A stretch of 64,000 nucleotides of DNA from assembly GCA_902790175.1 (NCBI GenBank), contig CADAQZ010000001.1, positions 1 through 64,000 on the forward strand. The letters are read 5' to 3'. Under the pieces are notes generated by a model. That model was not told where the DNA came from and did not search any database. It saw only the letters and a list, made by a program, of their open reading frames with translations. This DNA comes from an uncultured Eubacteriales bacterium. GTDB taxonomy: Bacteria; Bacillota; Clostridia; Christensenellales; Aristaeellaceae. Both the position numbers and the translations under genes were made by a program. Below, piece after piece: positions 35,507 to 44,199 of the stretch; within the stretch, counting starts at the first letter, position 1; each line of letters opens with the position of its first letter.

Positions 35507-38137
35507 TTATCCCAGCGACGCCAGCCGCCGGACGGCGTAGGCCTTCTCCTGGTAGTAGGCGGTGTCCATGACGATGCAGTGGACAGTGTTGGTGCCGGGC
35601 TCGATGCCGCCGTTTTCGATCACCATCATCTTCGATTTGTCGGTGCTGGCCCAGTACAGGAACATGACCACGTGCGCGTTGGATTTGCAGATCAGGTCGC
35701 CGGTGCGCAGCGCGCCGTAGTTTTCGATGGTCTTGTACGCGCTCGACTGGGCGATTTCGGTCGTGCGGTCGGAGCTGTGCTTGTTGCCGACGCCCCAGAT
35801 GGCCGTGCTCAGGAAGGCCGAGCAGTCGCTGCCGCAGTACTTCTTTTTCAGCAAATTCCCCTGGTTGAGCAGATAGTAGCCGCTGCCGCTGTCGGTATAG
35901 CGGCCCTCGCTCACCGCGCGCGCAGCGTTGTAGAGGCGGTTGCTGCCGGAGCCGGAGATATAGGGCAGGCCGTAGTACACGCGGTCGGGCTGGAAGTCCT
36001 TGACGCCGCCCTCGGAGTTGGCCGCCTTCCAGTAGACCTGGGTGGCCGGGGTCATCCACGGGAAGGCATAGTCCGCGAAGGCGTTGTTGACCATCGACCG
36101 GCGCTTTCCGGCGTCGGCGTCTGTGATGACGCCCGCGGCGCGCATGGCTTCGATCTGCTGCATGGCGCTGGCGCGCAGCGCTTCGATCTTCGCCAGGTTG
36201 CCGGGGATTCCGGCGATGTCGGTCGTGCGGGCCGGGATCTCCAGCGTCACGGCGGACAGGTCGACGGGCAGCTCGCTCACAGGGGTGCTGGGCGTGGCCG
36301 GGGCCACGGGCTCGTTGACCACGATCACCTTCACCTTGCACTTCTTCTTGTTGTAGGTCTTGATCGTGACGCTCCCCTTGCCCTTCGCCAGGCCCGTCAC
36401 CACGCCGTCCGGCGAGACGGCGACGCGCTTCTTGGAGCTGGTGGAATAGGTAAATGTACTGGCGCTGTCGCCCACGTCCGGCGTCAATTGCACCGACTGG
36501 CCGACGCCGATCGTCAGCGTCTTGTAGGGCAGGCGCACATACGCCGGCTTCGGCTTCACCACCAGCGTGCAGCTGGCCGTCAGGCCGTTGTAGGTGGAGG
36601 CCGTCAGCGTCGTCTGGCCCACGTTCAGCGCCTTGATGACGCCCTTTTCGAAGCTGGCGATGCCGGGCACGCTGAAGGCGTACTGTATGGCCGCGGCCGC
36701 GCCCTCGTTCACCATGGCGGCGGAGCTCGTGGACATGCCCACGCCCATCACGAACTGGTCCGACGGGAACGTGAGCATCACGGGCGCATTGCCGACGACC
36801 ACGTCCACGGCGTCGGTCTTGCCGTTATAGGTGGTGACGCGGATGCGCGCGACGCCGACGCCCACGGCGGTCATCTGGCCGGTGGCGGCGTCAATGGCGA
36901 CCACGGCGGGGTTCTCGCTGGCGTAGACCACCTGGCTGGCGCTCTTTTTGGGCAGCACATAGCTGGCCTGGCCCGTCTCGCCGATGCCCATCATCTGCTT
37001 GTCCACCTGGCAGACGACCTTCTTGGGGGCCTTCAGCACGTTGACGTTGCACTGGGCGGTCAGGCCGTTGTAGGTGGTCACGGTCAGCACGGCCTTGCCG
37101 CTCTTTAAACCGTGCAGCACGCCGTTTTCATCGACGGTGACGACCTTCTTCTTCGAGCTCGTGATCGTATAACTGCCGGCGCACTGGCTGGGATCGCTGC
37201 CCAGCACGACCTGGATCGCCGCGGTGCTCTCGCCTTTGCCCAGCGTGAACGTGGGCACGGCAAAGGCGACGGTGTCCGGTGCGTTCTTCACGGTGACGAA
37301 GCACTCGGCGTAGGCCGCGTTCTCGGCGGTGGCGGTGATGGTCGCCTGGCCGGGGGCCACCGCGCTCACGACACCGTCCGCGCCCACGGACGCCACGGAG
37401 GCGTTCGAGGACTGGTAGGTGATGCCGCCGCCGATGCCGGCGGGCAGCGTCCCCGCGAGGGCGAATGTCTCGCCCACGCCCAGCAGCGACCAGTTGGCGG
37501 AGAGCTGCGGGCCGTTGGGGTCCGTGTGCGGGGCGGGGGCAACCGCTTCACCCGCGACGGGCGCGTCCACGGCGGCCTCGCCCTGCTGCTCGGCCAGCGC
37601 GACGTCGGCATCGATCTCTTCGCCCTGCTCGTACTGCATCAGGTCGTAGGGGTCCTCCGGCGCGTCGCCCTCGGGTCCGGCGGTCAGGCCCTCGGCGTCC
37701 GTCTCGCCCACAGCCTCCTGGGGCGCATCCCCTTCGGCGGGGGCCTGCGCCCCATCCGCCGCGGGCTGCTCGGATCCTTCGACTGGCGCGGGCTCCTCGA
37801 CCGGCGCGGGCTCCTCGACCGGCGCGGGCTCCTCGACCGGCGCGGGTTCTTCAACAGGCGCAGGCTCTTCAACAGGCGCAGGCCCTTCAACAGGCGCGGG
37901 CTCTTCAACAGGCGCTGGTTCCTCCACCGGCGCGGGCTCCTCGGCGGGCGCAGGGTCCTCGGCGGGCGCGGGCACCTCGGCGGGTGCGGGCTCCTCGGCG
38001 GGTACCTCCCCGGGGTCCCCGATGATGACCTCCCCGAACTCCTGTATGACGGCCTCCTCGCCTTCCTCCGCGAGCATCCCCGCGGGCAGCGCGGACAGCG
38101 CCAGGCACAGCGCAAGCAGAATCGCCAGTTTCTTCAT
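35507..38137 (-). CDS. Large secreted Ig-like repeat protein with C-terminal NlpC/P60-like domain
   Basis: An 876-residue exported protein. Signal peptide 1-23; then a run of about a dozen EEPAPV-type hexapeptides (about 45-122) encoded by 18-bp DNA repeats; an acidic linker; five tandem Big2-like bacterial Ig domains (about 215-620, each ending in TATxxNGLTAxCxVxV-like strands); and a C-terminal 230-residue domain with DCSAFLSTAIWG and SNAHVVMFLYW, which fit the Cys and His of an NlpC/P60 amidase. No sortase signal. Likely a cell-surface peptidoglycan hydrolase on a flexible stalk. The ATG at 38137 begins the signal peptide. Confidence 0.87.
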   Translation of the reverse strand: MKKLAILLALCLALSALPAGMLAEEGEEAVIQEFGEVIIGDPGEVPAEEPAPAEVPAPAEDPAPAEEPAPVEEPAPVEEPAPVEGPAPVEEPAPVEEPAPVEEPAPVEEPAPVEEPAPVEGSEQPAADGAQAPAEGDAPQEAVGETDAEGLTAGPEGDAPEDPYDLMQYEQGEEIDADVALAEQQGEAAVDAPVAGEAVAPAPHTDPNGPQLSANWSLLGVGETFALAGTLPAGIGGGITYQSSNASVASVGADGVVSAVAPGQATITATAENAAYAECFVTVKNAPDTVAFAVPTFTLGKGESTAAIQVVLGSDPSQCAGSYTITSSKKKVVTVDENGVLHGLKSGKAVLTVTTYNGLTAQCNVNVLKAPKKVVCQVDKQMMGIGETGQASYVLPKKSASQVVYASENPAVVAIDAATGQMTAVGVGVARIRVTTYNGKTDAVDVVVGNAPVMLTFPSDQFVMGVGMSTSSAAMVNEGAAAAIQYAFSVPGIASFEKGVIKALNVGQTTLTASTYNGLTASCTLVVKPKPAYVRLPYKTLTIGVGQSVQLTPDVGDSASTFTYSTSSKKRVAVSPDGVVTGLAKGKGSVTIKTYNKKKCKVKVIVVNEPVAPATPSTPVSELPVDLSAVTLEIPARTTDIAGIPGNLAKIEALRASAMQQIEAMRAAGVITDADAGKRRSMVNNAFADYAFPWMTPATQVYWKAANSEGGVKDFQPDRVYYGLPYISGSGSNRLYNAARAVSEGRYTDSGSGYYLLNQGNLLKKKYCGSDCSAFLSTAIWGVGNKHSSDRTTEIAQSSAYKTIENYGALRTGDLICKSNAHVVMFLYWASTDKSKMMVIENGGIEPGTNTVHCIVMDTAYYQEKAYAVRRLASLG
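37783..37998. repeat. 18-bp coding tandem repeats (EEPAPV hexapeptide)
   Basis: About twelve 18-bp units, some identical, in the N-terminal stalk of the Ig-like protein; expected to vary in copy number between strains. Confidence 0.85.
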
Positions 38138-38169
38138 GGTCGCATTCTCCCTCACATTATTCTGATTAT

Positions 38170-38198
38170 ATCTTACCATTCTATGACGAATTTGTCAA
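38170..38198 (-). promoter_or_regulatory. Promoter of the Ig-like repeat protein
   Basis: Minus-strand TTGACA (38198-38193), 17 bp, TAAGAT (38175-38170), 33 bp before the start codon. Confidence 0.7.
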
Positions 38199-38214
38199 TC
38201 ATTTGTAATATAAA

Positions 38215-38253
38215 CGAATGGGAGGCGTTCCCGGCCGGAACGCCTCCCATTCG
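38215..38253 (-). terminator. Terminator of the PatB-exonuclease transcript
   Basis: Perfect 17-bp stem (38215-38231 with 38237-38253); on the minus strand it is followed by TTTATATT. Confidence 0.75.
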
Positions 38254-38274
38254 CCATACTGTATCCTGTCTCTC

Positions 38275-38877
38275 CTACGCCATCTCCTCGCCCACCAGCA
38301 TGCACAGGTAGGCCGCAGCGGCGTCGTAGCGCGCGTCGTGGGGATGGTCGCCGCCGCCGTACCACTTGCGGCACTTCTTCGCGATGAACGCCTCGGAGAG
38401 CCCGAAGTGCTCCGTCAGCTCCGTCAGCTTGGGCGGCTTCATCACCTTCGGGTTCTGCTTCAGCGGGATGTGCGCCTCCTGCGTGTAGTGCTTCAGCGTG
38501 CAGAAGATCGGGTAGTTCGGCAGCTTCACGCCGATCTTGTCAAACTCCCGGCGCAGGTAGCGGACGTCCCCGGCCACGTCGTGCCCGATGATCAGCTTGC
38601 AGTCCGCAAAATCGCGGTAGATCTCGTCGGCGTGGTCGATGAAGGTCTTTCCGCCGGACAGCTTGCGCAGCTGGTAGACGCTCAGCCCGTGCACCTGGCG
38701 CGCATAGCGGTTGATGGCCTTGGCGGCGAAGTAAAAGTTCTTGCCGCGGATGCGCCGCCCCTCGATCACCAGGTACGACAGCTGTATGATGTGGCTGGGG
38801 TGCATGCCGTCCAGCTCCACGTCCAGCGCGATCTGCTTTTCCGGCTTGCGAAAGAGGTTCTTAAAGAGGTTTTTCAA
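38275..38877 (-). CDS. DnaQ-like 3'-5' exonuclease
   Basis: A 200-residue DEDD-superfamily exonuclease. The first acidic pair is ALDVELDGM (about 19-27), the second acidic site DCKLIIGHDVAGD and the third HDARYDAAAAY are visible, matching the ExoI-III order of DEDDh enzymes. The only start compatible with the frame is a TTG at 38877, nine bases after GGAG and two bases after the PatB stop, so translation is probably coupled. Role in DNA repair or RNA trimming cannot be distinguished. Confidence 0.82.
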   Translation of the reverse strand: MKNLFKNLFRKPEKQIALDVELDGMHPSHIIQLSYLVIEGRRIRGKNFYFAAKAINRYARQVHGLSVYQLRKLSGGKTFIDHADEIYRDFADCKLIIGHDVAGDVRYLRREFDKIGVKLPNYPIFCTLKHYTQEAHIPLKQNPKVMKPPKLTELTEHFGLSEAFIAKKCRKWYGGGDHPHDARYDAAAAYLCMLVGEEMA

Positions 38878-38879
38878 GT

Positions 38880-40058
38880 TTACCGACTCCGTATCGCAGT
38901 ATGTATGTGCTCCAGCGTCCGGACCACGTTGCGGCGCTGGGTGGCCAGGTTCATGCGGAACCAGCCCCTCCCCGCCGGGCCGAAGAACGTGCCCTCGTTC
39001 AGCGCCACGCGCGCCTCGTCCACCAGCATGCGCTTGACCTCGTCGTGGCCCATGCCCAGGCCGTTGAAGTCCAGCCACATCAGGTAGGTGCCCTCCTGGG
39101 GGCGGCAGCCGATCTGGGGCAGCTTTTCGTGGAAGAATTCCACGGCATAATCGCGGTTCTCGCGCACGTACTCCACCACGGCGTCCATCCACTCGTCGCC
39201 GTGGGTGTAGGCGGCGGTCTGCGCGATGGCGCCGAAGATGTTGGGCGCGTCGGCGTGGCACATCGCGAGCGTCTTCTTGAGCTTTTCGCGGACTTCCGGG
39301 TCCGCGACGACGATGCTGGACTGCCTCAGCCCCGCGAGGTTAAACGACTTGGTGGCCGACGTGAGCATCACGTGCTTTTTTGCCCCCTCCAGCGCCAGCA
39401 GGCGCACCTGCCCGTGGCCGTCGAAGGCGAAGTCCGCGTGGATCTCGTCGGAGACGATCATCACGCCGTATGCGTTCGCCAGCGCCACGACCTTCTCCAG
39501 CTCCTCGCGCGTCCAGACGCGGCCCACCGGGTTGTGGGGGCTGCACAGGATCATCATGCGCGCGCCATCCCGGAACTTCTGCTCCAGGTCGTCAAAGTCG
39601 ATGCGCCAGCCCTCCGGCGTGTTCAGCAGCGGATTGAGCGCCAATTTTCGACCGTAGAGCTCCGCGGCCCGGTAGAAGGGGCCGTAGACCGGCGGCTGGA
39701 TCAGGATCGCGTCGTCCGGCCCGGTGAAGGCGCTGACGCAGAAGAAGATGCTGTCCACCACGCCGGGGCTGTAGAGGATCCAGTCCGGGTCCACGGCGAG
39801 GCCATGGCGGCGCAGCAGCCAGTCGGCCTCCGCGCGGCGATCGTTCTCGCCGTCGTCGGTGTAGCCGTACACGGCGTGCTTTGCGCGCTCGATGATGGCG
39901 TCGCGCACCTGGGGCACGGTGGGAAAGTCCATGTCCGCCACCCACATGGCGATCAGGTCGTCCCGGCCAAAGTAGTGCTTCAGATGGTCCCACTTCTCAC
40001 AGTGGGTGCCGTGCCGGTCCATCGGCGCATCCAGGTAGGAGCGCATGGTCTCGTTCAT
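38880..40058 (-). CDS. PatB/MalY-type PLP-dependent C-S lyase/aminotransferase
   Basis: A 392-residue fold-type I PLP enzyme of the MalY/PatB group, most often a cystathionine beta-lyase. Signatures: WVADMDFPTVPQV near the N-terminus, YGYTDDG, ILCSPHNPVGRVW, SDEIHADF (Asp/Tyr ring contact) and SATKSFNLAGL carrying the Schiff-base lysine. GGAGGT lies seven bases before the ATG at 40058; the in-frame GTG overlaps that site. Probably transcribed with the downstream exonuclease. Confidence 0.93.
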   Translation of the reverse strand: MNETMRSYLDAPMDRHGTHCEKWDHLKHYFGRDDLIAMWVADMDFPTVPQVRDAIIERAKHAVYGYTDDGENDRRAEADWLLRRHGLAVDPDWILYSPGVVDSIFFCVSAFTGPDDAILIQPPVYGPFYRAAELYGRKLALNPLLNTPEGWRIDFDDLEQKFRDGARMMILCSPHNPVGRVWTREELEKVVALANAYGVMIVSDEIHADFAFDGHGQVRLLALEGAKKHVMLTSATKSFNLAGLRQSSIVVADPEVREKLKKTLAMCHADAPNIFGAIAQTAAYTHGDEWMDAVVEYVRENRDYAVEFFHEKLPQIGCRPQEGTYLMWLDFNGLGMGHDEVKRMLVDEARVALNEGTFFGPAGRGWFRMNLATQRRNVVRTLEHIHTAIRSR

Positions 40059-40096
40059 GCCGTACACCTCCGCGTATATAGACGCATATTATGGCT

Positions 40097-40125
40097 ATTA
40101 TACCGCCCCCGCGCGCAATATTCAA
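40097..40125 (-). promoter_or_regulatory. Promoter of the PatB-like gene
   Basis: Minus-strand TTGAAT (40125-40120), 17 bp, TATAAT (40102-40097). Confidence 0.75.
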
Positions 40126-40147
40126 GGGGGCGCGTGGAAATTCCCTG

Positions 40148-40177
40148 TTGATTATTGCCAGGCACAGGTGGTATACT
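40148..40177 (+). promoter_or_regulatory. Candidate promoter of the lipid kinase gene
   Basis: TTGATT (40148-40153), 18 bp, TATACT (40172-40177). This implies a leader of about 210 bp (40184-40391) in which I see no ORF with a ribosome site and no recognisable riboswitch. Confidence 0.45.
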
Positions 40178-40391
40178 GTTCGGTGGATGTCAAATTGTTT
40201 ATATTCAGTTGATAAACGCCGGGTATGATACAGATACAGGGCAGACCGCGCTTCCGACACCACCGATCTCCCCTCTGATTTCTCCCCCTCATCGTCGGAT
40301 TCGGCGACGCGCACCCCCCAAGCCGCGCGACGCCGGGAAGCGCGGCCTGCCTCTCTTTGTCCGGCGCAGCATACGAAGGATGGCGATCGCG

Positions 40392-41267
40392 ATGCTCCAC
40401 TTCATCTACAACCCCGTCGCCGGGAAGGGCAAGTCCGCGCAGTTTCGCGCGGCGCTGCAGCCGCGGCTGGACGCTTTGGCCGTCGACTATGCGTTTCACG
40501 AGACGCACCGGCGGCGCGAGGCCATCGAGCTGGCGCGCAAGCTGACCGAAGGCGCGCAGGGGCCGGTGGACATCGTGGCGATGGGCGGCGACGGCACGCT
40601 GAACGAGGTGCTCAACGGCATCGCGGACCCGAAAAACGTGCGCCTGGGCATCATCCCCTGCGGCAGCGGCAACGACTTCGCCGCCGTGGCGAATATCCCC
40701 CAGACGCCGGAGGGGGCGCTGGACGTGCTCCTCAACGGCGAGGCGAAGCCCACCGACTTCCTGGAGTGCGGCGGCGTGCGCGGCATCAACGCCATCGGCA
40801 CCGGCATCGACGTGGACATCCTGCGCCGCTACAATCGCATGAAGCGCCTGAAGGGCTCCGCGGCCTACCTGGCCTCGCTGATCATCACGCTGTTCGTATA
40901 CAAGAAGCGGCGCTTCACCGAGATCACCGGCGACGGCCCGCGCGAGCACCGCGCGTTCATCGCCTGCGCCGGGAACGGCCAGCGCATCGGCGGCGGCATC
41001 CCGATCTGCCCGGAGGCGAAGATCGACGATGGGCTGATGGACATCGTGATCGTCGACGACGTCACGCGCCCGGGCATCCCCCGCGCCTTCATCAAGCTGA
41101 TGAAGCGCAAGATACTGACGATGCGCACCACGGTCTTCCGGCGGGATTCGAGGCTTCGCATCGAATCCGACGGAGGGATGCCGATCCAGATCGACGGCGA
41201 AATCTACGAGGACCTGCCGTTCGACGTGCGCGTGGTGCCGGGGATCCTAAAGGTGTACAGGCCGTAG
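40392..41267 (+). CDS. Diacylglycerol kinase/YegS family lipid kinase
   Basis: A 291-residue DAGK_cat-domain kinase. FIYNPVAGKGK at the start, MGGDGTLNEVLNG (the ATP-binding GGDGT loop) at about 67-79 and IPCGSGNDFA at about 95-104 are canonical. Likely phosphorylates diacylglycerol to recycle lipids from lipoteichoic acid synthesis. Start is uncertain: ATG 40392 (chosen for homology) or ATG 40380. Its 3' end overlaps the convergent CPBP-like gene by 64 bp. Confidence 0.9.
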   Translation: MLHFIYNPVAGKGKSAQFRAALQPRLDALAVDYAFHETHRRREAIELARKLTEGAQGPVDIVAMGGDGTLNEVLNGIADPKNVRLGIIPCGSGNDFAAVANIPQTPEGALDVLLNGEAKPTDFLECGGVRGINAIGTGIDVDILRRYNRMKRLKGSAAYLASLIITLFVYKKRRFTEITGDGPREHRAFIACAGNGQRIGGGIPICPEAKIDDGLMDIVIVDDVTRPGIPRAFIKLMKRKILTMRTTVFRRDSRLRIESDGGMPIQIDGEIYEDLPFDVRVVPGILKVYRP

Positions 41268-42199
41268 CGCCAGCCCAGCCACGCGAGCGCAGCGATCATC
41301 AGCAGCGTCGCAATCACCCCGCAGGCGGGTCCGGCGTCGCCGCCGGTGAGCAGCGCCTCCGACACGCCGTAGAAGCGGTAGACGGCGGCGTCTCCCCCGC
41401 CGAAACCCAGCAGCAGCGTCGCGGCGGCGCTCCAACCGAAGCGCAGGCCGACGGACGCCCACAAGCCGCAGCGGGCATAGACGACGCAGCCCACGAGGCC
41501 CATCAGCGCGACGTTCACCGCCCCGATGGCGTTCCCGGCCCAGCCGCTGCCCGCGACAAAGTACGCCGCGACGGCGATGGCGGCGGCCCATTTCGCGCCC
41601 CAGCGCGGCTTCACGCCGTCGTAGAGCACGCGCCGGACGAACGTCTCCGACGCGAGCGCCGACAGCAGGCTGACGGCGAGCAGCGGAACGAGCGCCAGTG
41701 TGAAGCGCGGCGTGCTCAGCGGCCACTCAGGTCGGATACTGTCGAAAACCAGCGCCACAAGCGTGGCGACGACCGGCACGGAAAGGCCGAGGAGGCCAAA
41801 GCTGGAAAATACCTTGACTGCCTTATATCTTCCTTCCTTCACGGGGAAGGGTTTTTTTGCGTCTTGATCAACAGCCCACAGCTTCCTCAGCCCGGCGGAC
41901 AACGCGATCAGCCCCAGCGCGACGAGCGCGGAGGCGATGGCGCCGTGCCAGCGAAACAGCAAGCGCGCCCATCCCGGCGCAAGATGGGCGGTCTCGGCGT
42001 TCACGCCCCAGGCGCGAAACAGCGCCGCAAAGCCCGCCAGCAGCGCCCAGCGCAGCCCGACGGCGACGAGCGCATAGCACAAAAGGCTGGCCGCCAGCAG
42101 CCAGCCTCCGCGCAGGCCGCCCGTCGGCGACCTGAATAGGCTCCTTTTTCGCGGCGCGGGGTTTTCAGGCCTCCGCGCCGCGCCCTTGCTCCTGCTCAT
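41204..42199 (-). CDS. CPBP-like integral membrane protein with degenerate protease motifs
   Basis: A 331-residue protein with about eight hydrophobic helices after a basic cytoplasmic N-terminus. The region LASETFVRRVLYDGV aligns with CPBP (CAAX protease/Abi) motif 1, EExxxR, but with Ser for the first Glu; the expected motif 2 and 3 histidines appear as YFVAG and NVALMGLVG. It is thus probably not an active intramembrane protease. Starts 12 bp after the pyrimidine phosphorylase stop and ends inside the convergent lipid kinase gene. Confidence 0.68.
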   Translation of the reverse strand: MSRSKGAARRPENPAPRKRSLFRSPTGGLRGGWLLAASLLCYALVAVGLRWALLAGFAALFRAWGVNAETAHLAPGWARLLFRWHGAIASALVALGLIALSAGLRKLWAVDQDAKKPFPVKEGRYKAVKVFSSFGLLGLSVPVVATLVALVFDSIRPEWPLSTPRFTLALVPLLAVSLLSALASETFVRRVLYDGVKPRWGAKWAAAIAVAAYFVAGSGWAGNAIGAVNVALMGLVGCVVYARCGLWASVGLRFGWSAAATLLLGFGGGDAAVYRFYGVSEALLTGGDAGPACGVIATLLMIAALAWLGWRYGLYTFRIPGTTRTSNGRSS

Positions 42200-42211
42200 A
42201 TCTTGTCGCTC

Positions 42212-43522
42212 TTACTCCACGACCGCCTGGATCAGCGGCGGCACCTTGATGGGCTCGTCCCCGATGACGATGGACTTCTTCAGCAGGTTGAACGCCCCGA
42301 TCCGGTCGGACTTCTCGCCCACGTGCAGCGTCGCCAGCACGTCGCCGCGCTTCACCTGTTCGCCCAGGCGCTTGCGCATCACGATGCCCACGGACAGGTC
42401 GAGCTCGTCCGTCTTGCGCTCGCGGCCCGCACCGAGCAGCTTCGCGGCGTTGCCGATGTCGCTGGTGATCATGCGGGTGATGTATCCCGCGCGCTCGGCC
42501 GTCAGGTCCAGCCGCACGGGGGCCTTCGGCAGCAGCGCCGTGTCCTCCACGACGCGGCGGTCGCCGCCCTGCGCCTCGATCATGTCGCCCAGCTTCCTGA
42601 GGCCCTCGCCGTTTGCGATCTTCTCCTCGAGCATGGCGATGCCCGCCTCGACGGTCGGGGCCGCCCCCGCGTTCCTGAGGATGTGCGCGCCCAGCGTGAG
42701 CGCCACGTCCTTCAGTTCGCCCTGCGTGCGCCCGGCCAGCACGTCGATGGCCTCCTCCACCTCCAGGGCGTTGCCGATGTAGTTGCCCAGAGGCTGGTCC
42801 ATGTCGGTGATCAGCGCGGAGAAGCGCTTGCCGCTCATGTTGCCGATGCGCACCATCGTCTCGGCCAGCTGGCGGGACTTCTCGGGCGTGTCCATGATCG
42901 CGCCGCTGCCGGTCTTGACGTCCAGCACGACGACGTCGCAGCCCGCGGCCAGCTTCTTGGAGAGGATCGACGACACCACCAGCGGCAGGCAGTCCACCGT
43001 GGCGGTCACGTCGCGCAGGGCGTAGAGCACCTTGTCCGCCGGGGCGAGCTCGGCGGTCTGGCCGATGATGGCGCAGCCCACGTCGCGCACCTGCTTCTTG
43101 AAATGGTCGATGTCCTGGCCGATGCTCATGCCGGGGATGGATTCCAGCTTGTCCAGCGTGCCGCCGGTGAAGCCCAGCCCGCGGCCGGACATCTTGGCCA
43201 TCTTCACGCCGCAGGCCGCCACCAGGGGCACGAGGATCAGCGACGTGGTGTCCCCCACGCCGCCGGTGGAGTGCTTGTCGGCCTTCACGCCGGGCACGTC
43301 CGACAGGTCCAGCATGTCGCCGGACTTCGCCATCGCCATCGTCAGCGCGAGGGTCTCGCGGTCCGTCATGCCGTTGATGCAGATGGCCATCAGCAGGGCC
43401 GAGGCCTGGTAGTCGGCAAAGCTGCCGTCCACGATGCCCTCCACGAAGGCGCGGATCTCCGGCTCGGTCAGCTCGCCGCCGAAGCGCTTTTTGCGAAGGA
43501 TGTCACAGGGATTGATGCTCAT
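42212..43522 (-). CDS. pdp: Pyrimidine-nucleoside phosphorylase
   Basis: A 436-residue class II nucleoside phosphorylase for thymidine/uridine. KHSTGGVGDTTSL (about 82-94, phosphate and ribose site), KMSGRGLGFTGGTLDKLES and VLDVKTGSGA are diagnostic. The frame is open farther upstream through a MITE-like element, but the ATG at 43522 (GAGG ten bases upstream) matches the family N-terminus MSxxxxIxxKRxGxxLT. Works with deoD and the thymidine kinase in nucleoside salvage. Confidence 0.95.
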   Translation of the reverse strand: MSINPCDILRKKRFGGELTEPEIRAFVEGIVDGSFADYQASALLMAICINGMTDRETLALTMAMAKSGDMLDLSDVPGVKADKHSTGGVGDTTSLILVPLVAACGVKMAKMSGRGLGFTGGTLDKLESIPGMSIGQDIDHFKKQVRDVGCAIIGQTAELAPADKVLYALRDVTATVDCLPLVVSSILSKKLAAGCDVVVLDVKTGSGAIMDTPEKSRQLAETMVRIGNMSGKRFSALITDMDQPLGNYIGNALEVEEAIDVLAGRTQGELKDVALTLGAHILRNAGAAPTVEAGIAMLEEKIANGEGLRKLGDMIEAQGGDRRVVEDTALLPKAPVRLDLTAERAGYITRMITSDIGNAAKLLGAGRERKTDELDLSVGIVMRKRLGEQVKRGDVLATLHVGEKSDRIGAFNLLKKSIVIGDEPIKVPPLIQAVVE

Positions 43523-43557
43523 GGTGTTGTACCTCGGTCTCCGCGCCGCGGCCCACG

Positions 43558-43718
43558 AGAGTGTGTTTCTAAATACCGGGAGATGCAGTTTCGAGCGTAT
43601 TGGGCTGCATTTCAAGGCGCTTTTCCGCAGGCTTAGTGAGGCTAAGTCAAGGGAAAGCAACACAGAAATGCAGCTCTAGACGCCGAAAATGCGCTTCTGG
43701 TATTTAGAAACACACTCT
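43558..43718. mobile_element. MITE-like element with 20-bp terminal inverted repeats
   Basis: AGAGTGTGTTTCTAAATACC (43558-43577) is exactly inverted at 43699-43718. Inside, GCTGCATTTC (43604-43613) pairs with GAAATGCAGC (43665-43674), and a small CTTAG/CTAAG hairpin is at the centre. No ORF. It separates pdp from the glycosylase gene and provides that gene's last codons and stop. Confidence 0.8.
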
Positions 43719-44197
43719 AGACCGTCGCGCCAGAGCGCCAGCTTCCTTTCATAGGATAGTGTATACGCGGGGCTGGTGGAGGGCATGCGCGCCCACCTGC
43801 GCCCCGAAAGGATCCCGGATGCGTGCTTCATAAAGAGTCTGCAGGCCGTACCGCCGTTGAACAGCACCTTTTCGATCTGCGGGCAGCGCTCGAACAGGCC
43901 CGAGAAGTCGTTGGGCTCGGGATGCCGGATCGCGCTGTCCAGCGAGCCCTCGCGCTCGCAGCTTCTGAGCACGTCCCACAGCGCCAGGTCGTGCGCCGTG
44001 AGCAACGCGACCTTCCCGGGGATGTCCAGCGGCACGGCTTCCCCGTACACCTCGGCCAGGATCCGCCAGAAGGCGTTTCTCGGGTGCGCGTAGTAAAAGC
44101 CCTGGTTCAGCGATTCCACGCTCGGCATGCTGCCCAGGATCAGTATGCGCGCCCCGGGCGGGGCCACCGGCGGGAAGGCGTCGATGCGCCCGGCCAC
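43676..44197 (-). CDS. Hypoxanthine/uracil-DNA glycosylase family protein
   Basis: A 173-residue UDG-superfamily enzyme of the DNA-deoxyinosine glycosylase type. GARILILGSMPSVESL (motif 1), FYYAHPRNAFWRIL, and the late motif MPSTSPAY are the key loops. It would excise deaminated bases. GTG at 44197 begins 2 bases after the sirtuin stop, so it is coupled to that gene. The final ~13 residues (from ECVSKY onward) and the TAG stop lie within the MITE-like element, so the native C-terminus has been replaced. Confidence 0.85.
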   Translation of the reverse strand: MAGRIDAFPPVAPPGARILILGSMPSVESLNQGFYYAHPRNAFWRILAEVYGEAVPLDIPGKVALLTAHDLALWDVLRSCEREGSLDSAIRHPEPNDFSGLFERCPQIEKVLFNGGTACRLFMKHASGILSGRRWARMPSTSPAYTLSYERKLALWRDGLECVSKYQKRIFGV

Positions 44198-44199
44198 GA

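Noticed and set aside
37783..37998. CRISPR or intergenic tandem array
   Set aside because: The 18-bp units are coding (EEPAPV) within a secreted protein.
40184..40391. Riboswitch in the long leader of the lipid kinase gene
   Set aside because: I see no known aptamer core and no terminator/antiterminator pair; the promoter itself is uncertain.
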